Positions 15,961 through 24,623 of a stretch of DNA of 34,485 nucleotides are shown one piece after another. The DNA lies in assembly GCA_023137315.1 (NCBI GenBank), contig JAGLPP010000117.1:1-34485 (forward strand), in the 5' to 3' direction. Made by a program: the position numbers and the translations under genes. Under the pieces are notes generated by a model that saw only the letters and a list, made by a program, of their open reading frames with translations, did not search any database and was not told the DNA's origin. This DNA is from Bacteriovoracaceae bacterium. GTDB taxonomy: Bacteria > Bdellovibrionota > Bacteriovoracia > Bacteriovoracales > Bacteriovoracaceae. Numbering within the stretch: position 1 is the first letter of the stretch; the number at the start of each line of letters is the position of its first letter.

Positions 15961-16902
15961 TCATTTCTCCCTTGTAATTCTTTCTTTTTTTCTTTTCATA
16001 TATACACGTACGCTGGCGCGAGCATTTTCAAAATCGTTTGATGTTATGATCGGTTTCCCGGATTGTCTGGTAACCACCCCCATATTATCCATCTGGCCGA
16101 CTCTTTCCTTGCTTGGAGGGTGAATACTTACTGCATCTGCAAAAAACCTGGCCGCAAATTTTTTACCATGCCACTTGGATTTTTCCACTCCAAGAAGTTT
16201 CTTGTAAAAAAGTCCTATATGATCCTTGGAGTATCCTGCCATTATCGCATATTTAAATCCATCACGATCGGCCTCCATCTCATCCATCTGTGAATTTCTC
16301 ATAAATTTGTATTTATGAACAAGAGCACCCTCCGCTCCGACAAAAATCCCACCAGTCAGGGATAATTTTTCAAGGCATTTTTTATCATCCTTTTTGCATA
16401 TAAGTTTTTCCAATCCAAGTCCGGCACCGCGAAGTATGCCCCCCTTTTTTATTCCATGCTTTTTAGCGTACATCCTCTTTGCACTATGACGATTGGTAAT
16501 ATGTGCGATCTCATGACATATGACTCCAGCAAGCTCCGCCTCCGACCCCACACTTGCAATAAGTGGTGCTGTAATAAAAACAACTCCTGCCGGAAGGGAA
16601 AATGAATTAATATGATCCACATCTGCCACAGTAAAGGTGTACTTATATGGATTATCGTCGAGATTATTTGCACGTATGATCCTCCCGCCGATCCTCTCCA
16701 TATATTGTTGAAGTTTCTGATTATGATGTGCGGGATAATCCTTCCTTATGTCTGGAAGAATTTTCCGTGTCATTTCCATCTCTTCTTCGAGCGTTATATT
16801 CATTTTTTCATGCACATTTTTTTTTGCAACATCACCTGTTCCACATGAGTACAAATAAAAAACCTGCAAAAGGATGAAAATGCCGGCCAATAATCCCTTC
16901 AT
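15961..16902 (-). CDS. M48-family metalloprotease lipoprotein
   Basis: This 313-residue protein has the zinc motif HEIAH (His130, Glu131, His134) and the third ligand within DEMEAD (207-212), as in BepA/LoiP-type periplasmic M48 proteases. The signal peptide ends in a LYSC lipobox, so Cys20 is lipidated. The start is ATG 16902, with AGGGG 5 bases before it; an upstream in-frame TTG at 16917 is rejected. Such proteases act in outer-membrane protein quality control. It is the first gene of a two-gene unit with adenosine deaminase, a pairing with no obvious functional logic. Confidence 0.9.
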   Translation of the reverse strand: MKGLLAGIFILLQVFYLYSCGTGDVAKKNVHEKMNITLEEEMEMTRKILPDIRKDYPAHHNQKLQQYMERIGGRIIRANNLDDNPYKYTFTVADVDHINSFSLPAGVVFITAPLIASVGSEAELAGVICHEIAHITNRHSAKRMYAKKHGIKKGGILRGAGLGLEKLICKKDDKKCLEKLSLTGGIFVGAEGALVHKYKFMRNSQMDEMEADRDGFKYAIMAGYSKDHIGLFYKKLLGVEKSKWHGKKFAARFFADAVSIHPPSKERVGQMDNMGVVTRQSGKPIITSNDFENARASVRVYMKRKKERITREK

Positions 16903-17013
16903 AATTCCCCTGAACAATTATTATCACTATATCAATAGTAACTCATGATTCATAAATACTTAAATCGTTTTAGTTTGACACAGATACTCGGTTATTAAAG
17001 GATGGAATAAGCA

Positions 17014-18366
17014 TCATTGGCATAAAAGTTCGTGCAATTGCTTTAAAAGCTCCCGGCCGCACTCATTACCAACCAGCACACAATAATAATTCTCCGTTTC
17101 ATTCAATTTAAGAATTGGAAAATGACTTGAAGAAAGATATTTCTCCAATTTTTCGACAACATTCCCATTATTTTTAAAATTTCCAACCACTGAAAGCAGT
17201 GAAAGGCCGGTTTCTTTTTCCACTACAACAGGAAAACCAAGCGCATAAAGAGAATCACAGAATCGTTCAACATTCAGATTTTTATCATTAATCAAAAAAT
17301 AGATATTCAAACCATCATTTCTAAAAAAATCATAAGTAACATTAAAATCTTCAAGGATTTTCAATACACCCTTTTCAGCTTCCTCATTACCATCATGTTT
17401 GACAGAAAAATAGCTCTGATCCTCCCTGAGCACCAAACCTGTCACTCGTCGATTTGTATCAATCTCACTTGTTATCCATGTACCGCCTTCATTTGGACAC
17501 AATGTGGAACCAATAAAAACAGGAATGTTTTTATTGATAACAGGGCCCAGGGTTCTTTCAAAAAGCACTTTCGCTCCAAAAGTGGACAAAAGCTGTGCCT
17601 CATCATAGCTCATTTCTGGAATCCACCTCACCTGCTTCACAAATTTTGGATCTGCGGTGGCAACTCCCGGAACATCTGTCCATATATGAAGCTTACAGGC
17701 ATCAACGGCCCACGCAAGTACGGAACCGGAAAGATCTGATCCCTCTCTTCCAAGCGTAGTTGTCCGTCCCTCAACATCCCGACCGATAAAACCCTGTCCT
17801 ACAAAAAGCCTGCTTCCTCCGGAGATTCCGGGCAAAATTGTCTCCATGGCCATTTTTTTTGTTTCATTTAAAAGTGGAGAGGCTTTATTGAAATTGGAAT
17901 TGGTTATCAGGACATCCCTCATGTCGAACAATACAACTTCCCTGTCGTTAATTTCCCGGGACAGACATGCTGCAAATATTGAAGAGGAAATCAACTCTCC
18001 AATGGCATACATACTATCCATAGTGACCGGATCAATTCTCTGTTTACTTGAAATCTCAGTTGCAAGATTACCGGCCTTCTCGCAAAGACCTGAAAGTGTT
18101 TCAGAAAGTTCATCCGAAAGATCCAAATCATCAATAATCGTTTTATGTTTCGTATAAAGCTTCTTTAGCAGTATGCCGGAATTTTCATCATCCTTGGCAA
18201 GTGCCCTTTGGGCAATTTTTTCCAAGAGGTTGGTCGTATTCCATGTTGCAGAAATCACAAGTGCGCACAAATCGGGTGTTTGCTTTACAATACTGACACA
18301 TGCCCGCATCGCATCGGCATCTTTCACACTACTTCCTCCAAACTTGGCAACAATTTTATTTCCCAT
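17014..18366 (-). CDS. lysC: Aspartate kinase, monofunctional LysC type
   Basis: This 450-residue enzyme phosphorylates aspartate, the first step to lysine, threonine, methionine and diaminopimelate. The N-terminal KFGGSS (residues 8-13), the LGREGSD loop, the IWTDVPG segment and the TFGAKVL helix are typical of the kinase domain. Two ACT-like regulatory regions follow (about residues 315-385 and 390-450). Length and layout match E. coli LysC (449 residues). Start is ATG 18366, overlapping the EttA stop by one base (TGATG), so the two are translationally coupled. Feedback inhibition by lysine is expected from the family but cannot be read here. Confidence 0.93.
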   Translation of the reverse strand: MGNKIVAKFGGSSVKDADAMRACVSIVKQTPDLCALVISATWNTTNLLEKIAQRALAKDDENSGILLKKLYTKHKTIIDDLDLSDELSETLSGLCEKAGNLATEISSKQRIDPVTMDSMYAIGELISSSIFAACLSREINDREVVLFDMRDVLITNSNFNKASPLLNETKKMAMETILPGISGGSRLFVGQGFIGRDVEGRTTTLGREGSDLSGSVLAWAVDACKLHIWTDVPGVATADPKFVKQVRWIPEMSYDEAQLLSTFGAKVLFERTLGPVINKNIPVFIGSTLCPNEGGTWITSEIDTNRRVTGLVLREDQSYFSVKHDGNEEAEKGVLKILEDFNVTYDFFRNDGLNIYFLINDKNLNVERFCDSLYALGFPVVVEKETGLSLLSVVGNFKNNGNVVEKLEKYLSSSHFPILKLNETENYYCVLVGNECGRELLKQLHELLCQ

Positions 18367-20051
18367 CAATCCCTCTTGAGCTTTTTATAGGAAAAACGCT
18401 CTTTGTTAAACAACTTTTCACCGAGTCTTTTTTTCTTGTCTTCTTCATAATCGGAAAAATTCCCATCAAACCAATACGCCCGGGAATTTCCTTCAAAGGC
18501 AAGGATATGAGTGGCAACACGATCCAGAAAATAACGATCGTGGGAAATAACCACTGCACAGCCAGGATACATCATGAGAGATTCTTCCAATGCGCGAAGA
18601 GTATTTACATCCAGATCATTTGTAGGCTCATCAAGCAAAAGAACATTGCCCTCTTCCTTCAAAATTGCCGCAAGATGAACACGGTTTCTCTCCCCTCCAG
18701 AAAGTTCGCCCACAAGCTTGTGGTGCTGGTCTCCTGAAAAATTGAATTTTCCAATATACGCCCTTGCGTTTATTTCACGATTACCTAGCTTTATAATCTC
18801 AAGGCCATCCGAAATCACTTCCAAAATGGTTTTCCCAGGATCAAGATCCCTTCCCTGGTCAACATATGCCAGTTTTACAGTTTCACCGAGTTTAAAATTT
18901 CCACCATCTTGTTTTTCCAGACCGGTGATCATTTTAAAAAGAGTGGTTTTACCGGTTCCGTTGGCCCCAATAATCCCAACTATACCACCTGGAGGAAGAC
19001 TGAAGTTTAAATTTTCGTAAAGAAGTTTATCTCCATAAGCCTTTGAAACCCCTTTTGCCTCTATCACCAAATTCCCCAATCTCGGACCTGGTGGGATGTA
19101 TAATTCCGTTGTTTCATTTATTTTTTCCTTGCTTTCCTGGAGCATCTTTTCATAATTTGTAATTCTTGCCTTTCCCTTGGCTTGTCTTGCCTTCTGTGAT
19201 GTGTTTATCCATTCAAGCTCGTGCTTTAGTGCCCTTTGTCTTTTGGATTCATGCTTTTCCTCAAGGGAAAGTCTTTTGGTTTTTTGCTCAAGCCAGCTTG
19301 TATAATTTCCCTTGAATGGAATTCCATAACCACGATCAAGTTCCAGAATCCATCCTGCAACATTATCAAGAAAATACCGGTCGTGTGTAATCGCAATAAC
19401 CGTCCCCTTGTAACGTTGCAAATGCTGCTCAAGCCACCAGACCGTTTCCGCATCAAGATGATTGGTGGGCTCATCCAAAAGTAAAATGTCAGGTGCTTTC
19501 AAAAGCAGTCTGCAAAGTGCCACCCTTCTTTTTTCTCCACCTGAAAGAGTCCCTATTTTTTGTCCTGCGGAAGGACAGCAAAGGGCATCCATCGCAAGTG
19601 CAAGTCTGCTCTCGATATCCCAGGCACCCCTTACATCAAGTTCATCCTGCAACTTCGCCTGACGTGCCATGAGTTTTTCCATTTCATCATCACTCATTGG
19701 TTCTGCAAATTGTTCATTAACCCTGTCAAATTCCGCAAGAAGATCAACTATTTCACAAACCCCCTCTCTCACAATATCAATTACTGTTTTTTCAGGAGGA
19801 AGTTGCGGCTCCTGTTCCAGATAACCAACTGAATATCCCTTGGATATGCTCGTTTCCCCAAGATAGTCGTTTTCCACACCGGCCATAATTCGAAGAAGAG
19901 TACTTTTCCCGGAACCGTTGGCCCCCAAAACACCAATCTTGGCGCCATAAAAATAGGAAAGGGATATATCCTTTAATACGTGTTTTTGTCTGTAAACTTT
20001 TCCAACACGATTCATGGAATAAATTATCTGTTTGTCATTGTGCAAAGCCAC
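18366..20051 (-). CDS. ettA: Energy-dependent translational throttle protein EttA (ABC-F)
   Basis: This 561-residue ABC-F ATPase binds the ribosomal E site and gates early elongation according to the ATP/ADP ratio. It has two ATPase domains: Walker A GANGSGKS and signature LSGGE with DEPTNHLD in the first, GANGTGKT, LSGGE and DEPTNDLD in the second. The linker carries the EttA-type ELEWINTSQKARQAKGKAR and IPPGPRLG segments. The frame extends to 20159, but GTG 20051 is chosen: GGAGG lies 6 bases before it, and the protein then begins just before the MNRVGK block, as in E. coli EttA (555 residues). It is coupled to lysC downstream. Confidence 0.95.
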   Translation of the reverse strand: MALHNDKQIIYSMNRVGKVYRQKHVLKDISLSYFYGAKIGVLGANGSGKSTLLRIMAGVENDYLGETSISKGYSVGYLEQEPQLPPEKTVIDIVREGVCEIVDLLAEFDRVNEQFAEPMSDDEMEKLMARQAKLQDELDVRGAWDIESRLALAMDALCCPSAGQKIGTLSGGEKRRVALCRLLLKAPDILLLDEPTNHLDAETVWWLEQHLQRYKGTVIAITHDRYFLDNVAGWILELDRGYGIPFKGNYTSWLEQKTKRLSLEEKHESKRQRALKHELEWINTSQKARQAKGKARITNYEKMLQESKEKINETTELYIPPGPRLGNLVIEAKGVSKAYGDKLLYENLNFSLPPGGIVGIIGANGTGKTTLFKMITGLEKQDGGNFKLGETVKLAYVDQGRDLDPGKTILEVISDGLEIIKLGNREINARAYIGKFNFSGDQHHKLVGELSGGERNRVHLAAILKEEGNVLLLDEPTNDLDVNTLRALEESLMMYPGCAVVISHDRYFLDRVATHILAFEGNSRAYWFDGNFSDYEEDKKKRLGEKLFNKERFSYKKLKRD

Positions 20052-20115
20052 GTCAATCCTCCAGGACAGGTATTTTGAAACTTTTTGAATATTAAGATTA
20101 GTACATGGTTGTGGC

Positions 20116-21075
20116 TTATTCAACGAGAAAAAGACTTGTGAGATGGAAAAGATAAACAAAATAGGAACCCATGTAGAACACTGCCAAAATAAGAAATTTC
20201 AGGACGTTCAGACTTTTAAGAAACGACTCAAATCTTTGCTCCATCAAAAACCAACTCTCCGCAATAAGATCATCGAGTTCAGTTTTCACGTTTGTTCCAC
20301 GTCGCTTCCACGAATCAATAGCATGTTCCAATCTGTGACGAACGGTCTCAAAGGCCAAATCAGAAGAACCCAAAATTTCATCAACGCTAGTCTGTTGCAG
20401 GGTTTTATCAATACCCAATCCAACTTCAACAAGGGCCCGCATAACGATAAGTGTGGAAAGATATTTCTCATAAATGGAAAAACTTTTTTTCTTTCTAATA
20501 ATATAGATTAACACAAAAAGAAATATACCGCTCACTTGAAGAAAAATCATAATGGAGGCCACTGAAAATCCAATTGGAATATTTACCAGTTCCATTACCA
20601 TCAAGGCGAAAATCCAATTAACAGCACTAACCACAATAAACTGGACAATCCCGCCACGAAGTTCTGAAAAAAGTTTCCTTTCAAAGCGATAATCCTTCGT
20701 CAGACCTTCCCTTATACCACGCAAAACTTTTCTAACGGAAATTCCCCATCTACGACCATATTCGATCATCTGCAATACCAAACCGGTATAAAATTTGTAC
20801 TCTGACAGTTTGCATTCACTACCAATATGGCCTTTGGAAAGTGTACCTTCAAGCTTGCACAACTCCAGCGTAAGTGCCTTCGCATTTCCAAATCCAAGGC
20901 GCAAAAACAACGACACGACCATGTTTTTAAAATAAACAAGAAAAAACAAAACTCCTTCCAAAATCCTGTTCCAGATCTTTTCCGGGAGTAAGACAAAAGC
21001 AATGGCCAAAATAACGGGTGTAGCAAATTTAATCAACATACCCGTGGAGATTGCAATACACAGGCCACGCCACAC
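20116..21075 (-). CDS. Integral membrane protein, possibly GspF/TadC-like
   Basis: This 319-residue protein has an N-terminal hydrophobic segment pair (about residues 12-55), a cytoplasmic helical stretch, two helices near 145-195, another helical cytoplasmic region and a C-terminal helix near 290-318. The two soluble stretches, each followed by hydrophobic helices, resemble the repeated layout of type II secretion F-domain proteins, and the ALVEVGLGIDKTLQQ segment is reminiscent of them. No pilus or secretion genes are nearby, so the assignment is weak. Start is a GTG at 21075; ATG 21039 is an alternative, and neither has a clear ribosome binding site. It lies 64 bases upstream of ettA on the same strand. 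Confidence 0.7.
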   Translation of the reverse strand: MWRGLCIAISTGMLIKFATPVILAIAFVLLPEKIWNRILEGVLFFLVYFKNMVVSLFLRLGFGNAKALTLELCKLEGTLSKGHIGSECKLSEYKFYTGLVLQMIEYGRRWGISVRKVLRGIREGLTKDYRFERKLFSELRGGIVQFIVVSAVNWIFALMVMELVNIPIGFSVASIMIFLQVSGIFLFVLIYIIRKKKSFSIYEKYLSTLIVMRALVEVGLGIDKTLQQTSVDEILGSSDLAFETVRHRLEHAIDSWKRRGTNVKTELDDLIAESWFLMEQRFESFLKSLNVLKFLILAVFYMGSYFVYLFHLTSLFLVE

Positions 21076-21101
21076 TTTCCGACCATATTAATCTGATATT
21101 C

Positions 21102-21109
21102 ATTATAAT
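21102..21109. promoter_or_regulatory. Shared divergent -10 element
   Basis: ATTATAAT contains TATAAT on both strands (plus 21104-21109, minus 21107-21102) within the 112-base gap between the membrane protein gene and glycogen synthase. No convincing -35 box was found on either side, so this is only a candidate. Confidence 0.35.
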
Positions 21110-21187
21110 TGCCGCATCTTCAAGTTCTGTAAATTTCTTGTATTATTATCTTATGTACTTGAAAACTGATAAAACAAGAGAGCATTC

Positions 21188-23020
21188 ATGAATGCAAAGA
21201 CGTCAAATAAATCGGTCATTGATACACTTAACACGGATAAGGCTTACCTTATTGAAACCGCCTGGGAGGTATGTAACCAGGTCGGCGGAATCTACACTGT
21301 TATACGATCCAAAGCACAGGCCATTTCAGAAAAATGGGGAAATAATTATTGCGTCTTGGGGCCCTATCTCTCACCCGAGGTTTATAATGAATTCGAAGCA
21401 ACAGATAATCTCAAGGGACCAATCGGAAGAGTTGTCGAGCGAATGAGGGAAAGCGGTTTCGAAGTTTATTACGGCAGATGGCTTGTGGCCGGAAAACCTC
21501 ATGCAGTTTTAATAAACCCTTACAGTATTTTCAGTCAACTCGACAGCATAAGATATAAGCTCTGGGACCATCACGAAATTCCAACAAATACAGATGATGA
21601 CATGGTCAACAAGGTAATTGCATTTGGAGAACTAACACGTATCTTTTTTCATGAACTTGAGAAAGAAACAAAAAAGGAAAAGAAAAACATTATCGCCCAT
21701 TTCCACGAATGGATGGCCGGTACGGCAATACCTGAAATGCGCAAGGAAAATTGCAGTTCCAGAATAATTTTCACAACACACGCAACCATTCTTGGAAGAT
21801 ATCTTGCGATGAACAAACCTCCCTTTTATAATAATCTTCCATACTATAAATGGCTCGATGAAGCGAAACACTTCAATATCGAAACCCAGGCCCATGTAGA
21901 AAGAGCTGCTGCCCACGGTGCACATGTTTTTTCCACCGTTTCCGAAGTCACTTCCAGGGAATGCAATAAACTGATCGGAAGAGAACCTGATATCATTCTC
22001 CCGAACGGACTGAATATTGAAAAATTTGCAACGGCCCATGAATTCCAGGTCGTACATAACGAACACAAAAAGAAAATCCATCAGGTTGTCATGGGACATT
22101 TTTTCCCGTCATATTCTTTTGATCTGGACAATACCATTTATTTTTTCACCTCTGGTCGTTACGAATACAGCAACAAGGGTTTTGACATGACTCTGGAGGC
22201 ACTGGCACGCCTGAATTGGAAAATGCAGAAGGAGCAAATCAACAAAACAGTTGTCATGTTCATTGTCACCAAAAGACCATACAATAATATTAATCCAAGA
22301 GTACTTCAATCGCAGGTTCTTCTTGATAAAATTGATGAAACCTGTGAAATCATCCAAAAACAGATTGGGGATCGTCTTTTTCTGGAATCAACCATGAACA
22401 AGGATGGAAAGCTGCCAAATCTGAACGAATTCATTCCGGAGTATTGGAAGCTGAGACTCAGAAGAACATTACAATCATGGAAATCAAGTGAGCTACCGGT
22501 TGTTGTTACTCATGATCTGCAGGAACCGTCCAAGGATGAAATTCTGAATTTTCTTGACCACAGCAGACTGGTAAACAATGCTCACGACCGTGTCAAAATC
22601 ATCTATCATCCGGATTTTATCTCCGCCACAAGCCCGATCAACAAACTTGAGTACGACCAATTCGTACGTGGATGCCATCTTGGAATTTTTCCAAGCTACT
22701 ATGAACCGTGGGGATACACTCCCCTTGAATGCATGGCACGCGGAATTCCTGCAATCACAAGTGATTTGTCCGGCTTTGGAGACTATATAATCAAAACAAT
22801 TCCCAATTCCGGGGAAAGTGGAATCTACGTAGTAGAAAGGTCTCACCAGACTTTCGAAGAAAGTTCGGAACAGCTTTCAAATTTTCTTCTTGATTTCGTC
22901 CGCATGACAAGAGGAGAAAGGATTCGTCAACGCTACAGGGTTGAAAATCTCTCTGGGGATTTCGATTGGAAAAACCTGAGTGTATTTTATGATCGTGCTT
23001 ATAACCTCTCCCTGATATAA
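21188..23020 (+). CDS. Glycogen synthase, GT3 family (eukaryotic GYS type)
   Basis: This 610-residue glycosyltransferase would extend alpha-1,4-glucan from UDP-glucose. The N-terminal ETAWEVCNQVGGIYTVIRSK (residues 19-38) and a C-terminal SYYEPWGYTPLECMARGIP block near residue 505 match the animal/fungal glycogen synthase family GT3 rather than bacterial GlgA (GT5). Two Rossmann-like halves are expected, with the nucleotide-sugar Glu residues in the EPWGYTPLE block. GT3 enzymes are known in some bacteria, including Bacteroidetes. AAGAGAG lies 6 bases before the ATG. No branching enzyme or phosphorylase is nearby. It lacks the phosphorylated N- and C-terminal tails of the animal protein. Confidence 0.92.
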   Translation: MNAKTSNKSVIDTLNTDKAYLIETAWEVCNQVGGIYTVIRSKAQAISEKWGNNYCVLGPYLSPEVYNEFEATDNLKGPIGRVVERMRESGFEVYYGRWLVAGKPHAVLINPYSIFSQLDSIRYKLWDHHEIPTNTDDDMVNKVIAFGELTRIFFHELEKETKKEKKNIIAHFHEWMAGTAIPEMRKENCSSRIIFTTHATILGRYLAMNKPPFYNNLPYYKWLDEAKHFNIETQAHVERAAAHGAHVFSTVSEVTSRECNKLIGREPDIILPNGLNIEKFATAHEFQVVHNEHKKKIHQVVMGHFFPSYSFDLDNTIYFFTSGRYEYSNKGFDMTLEALARLNWKMQKEQINKTVVMFIVTKRPYNNINPRVLQSQVLLDKIDETCEIIQKQIGDRLFLESTMNKDGKLPNLNEFIPEYWKLRLRRTLQSWKSSELPVVVTHDLQEPSKDEILNFLDHSRLVNNAHDRVKIIYHPDFISATSPINKLEYDQFVRGCHLGIFPSYYEPWGYTPLECMARGIPAITSDLSGFGDYIIKTIPNSGESGIYVVERSHQTFEESSEQLSNFLLDFVRMTRGERIRQRYRVENLSGDFDWKNLSVFYDRAYNLSLI

Positions 23021-23021
23021 G

Positions 23022-23657
23022 ATGGATAAAACAACAATTCATCACAAACTCATGGCACGATTACTTTTTCTAAGCTACGTTGCAATCCGTTTTCTGCTTG
23101 GAAACAGGATTCTTGCCTTCAATCCTTACGCAACGTATTTTTTTGATACTGCCTTTATTGTATTCATCTCATTGATTTACAAAAAAGACATTCCATACAA
23201 AATATACCGGAATAAAATCCAGCTTGTTGAATTCCCCGTTATTTTCATTTTTGGAATGGCCATTTTCATGCTGTCACAAATATTTAATTGGGACATCCCT
23301 GTCAATTTTCGACATACAGAAAGCATCATTTTCCTAATCATCATATCACCAATTCTCGAGGAACTTCTTTTCAGGCAATCGTTTATTCATATTTTTAAAA
23401 ATATTTTAAACAATCCATGGTATATTATAATTACAACCGCACTGTTATTTTCACTGTCACACTATTATACCAATGCCTTGAATTATCCAGGGACAAGACA
23501 ATTCATTATTTTTCAGACAGTCTACACTTTTGGACTCGGAATCTGGCTTGGATGGCGTTATCTGAAAACCAAAAGCATACTCCATGTAATCATTTTGCAT
23601 TTTTTCCTTAATCTTGGTTTTGGTATTGCTGGATATTTATTCGCTGGCGCAAATTGA
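23022..23657 (+). CDS. CPBP-family intramembrane metalloprotease
   Basis: This 211-residue protein has about six hydrophobic segments. The family motifs are present: EELLFR (EExxxR) near residue 115, LSLSHYY with the second-motif His, and HFFLNL (HxxxN/B) near the C-terminus. CPBP proteases are Rce1 relatives that cleave near membrane surfaces, and many bacterial substrates are unknown. The ATG at 23022 follows the glycogen synthase stop by one base and has no ribosome binding site of its own, so reinitiation is likely. The last 21 bases overlap the convergent 326-residue gene. Confidence 0.87.
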   Translation: MDKTTIHHKLMARLLFLSYVAIRFLLGNRILAFNPYATYFFDTAFIVFISLIYKKDIPYKIYRNKIQLVEFPVIFIFGMAIFMLSQIFNWDIPVNFRHTESIIFLIIISPILEELLFRQSFIHIFKNILNNPWYIIITTALLFSLSHYYTNALNYPGTRQFIIFQTVYTFGLGIWLGWRYLKTKSILHVIILHFFLNLGFGIAGYLFAGAN

Positions 23658-24617
23658 ATCCAAAAGGCCGGTCATTCCCCTTCCCTCTCCGATCATCACA
23701 AATTCATGTCTGATCATGTTCCATGAGGTTTTATCATTTTTAATTCTGCAAACTTCTCTTGCAAATGATTTTATTTCCGGGTTGGATGGATAAAAAAGTC
23801 CGCGAGGAGATAGCATTCCGAGAAACCTTTTGAGTAATGAATAAATTGTGTAAGGATCATCCCTTTGAAAAGAAACCTTGATCCTGTTCACCAGTAAATC
23901 CCTCATTCCGGCATCCTTTACCAGTGGATTATTTGCAAGCATCATAAAAACATCGGCCTTGGTGGTTCCATTCATTTGTGACAGACATTCAAGAATCTTG
24001 TTAAAAGAATTTCCCGTCCCATTGTCCATGGCAAGAAGCAGCTCGATAGATGCGAGTTGAACATCATTATTTTTCATCCCGGCAAGTTCAAAAAGTTCAC
24101 TATCACTTAAAAAATCCTCGACATTCGCCACCCCTTCCCGCGAGGCAATAACCAAAAACTCCAGCGAATTTACAAGCAACTTGTGAAGCTCGGTATTGTT
24201 TTTATCAAAAAGGCGATGTCCAGAATCCTTCTGGCCGCAGATATCAGTCAAAAGACATTCTGAAAGTTTCTTTGAAATAACTCCTGCCATATCAATAATG
24301 GCCGGCGACAAGTCATCCAGAAGATTATAAAGATCAAATCCAGGTGGAGCAAAAATCTTTTGAAATTCCACTGATTCAACAAGTTTTTTTCCAAATTTTT
24401 TTTTCAGAATATCTTCAAGTTCGCTGTTTTTTAATTTCTCTTCAGCTTTTTTATGAAAGTGTCCACTGGTATCAGAATCTTCAACTTTTTCGCTTACAAA
24501 AATGTTTTCCATAAAAACGCTGACATCATTATATTGATATTGTCTTTTTGAAAAAAACAAAAAAAGAACAACAAACAGAATGATAATAAAAAGGATAATT
24601 AAAATAAAATTTTTCAT
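23637..24617 (-). CDS. Membrane-anchored protein of unknown function with helical repeats
   Basis: This 326-residue protein begins with one hydrophobic helix (about residues 3-23) followed by a basic turn, so it is probably anchored in the inner membrane. The rest is alpha-helical and charged, and the middle (about 165-290) looks like HEAT-type helical repeats. I do not recognise the family. The ATG at 24617 is 6 bases after the stop of the transglycosylase-like gene, so the two form an operon and may act together at the cell wall. Its 3' end overlaps the convergent CPBP gene by 21 bases. Confidence 0.75.
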   Translation of the reverse strand: MKNFILIILFIIILFVVLFLFFSKRQYQYNDVSVFMENIFVSEKVEDSDTSGHFHKKAEEKLKNSELEDILKKKFGKKLVESVEFQKIFAPPGFDLYNLLDDLSPAIIDMAGVISKKLSECLLTDICGQKDSGHRLFDKNNTELHKLLVNSLEFLVIASREGVANVEDFLSDSELFELAGMKNNDVQLASIELLLAMDNGTGNSFNKILECLSQMNGTTKADVFMMLANNPLVKDAGMRDLLVNRIKVSFQRDDPYTIYSLLKRFLGMLSPRGLFYPSNPEIKSFAREVCRIKNDKTSWNMIRHEFVMIGEGRGMTGLLDSICASE

Positions 24618-24623
24618 ACAAAA

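Noticed and set aside
20052-20159. N-terminal extension of EttA
   Set aside because: GTG 20051 has a good ribosome binding site and matches the family's normal N-terminus. The extension has no counterpart in the family.
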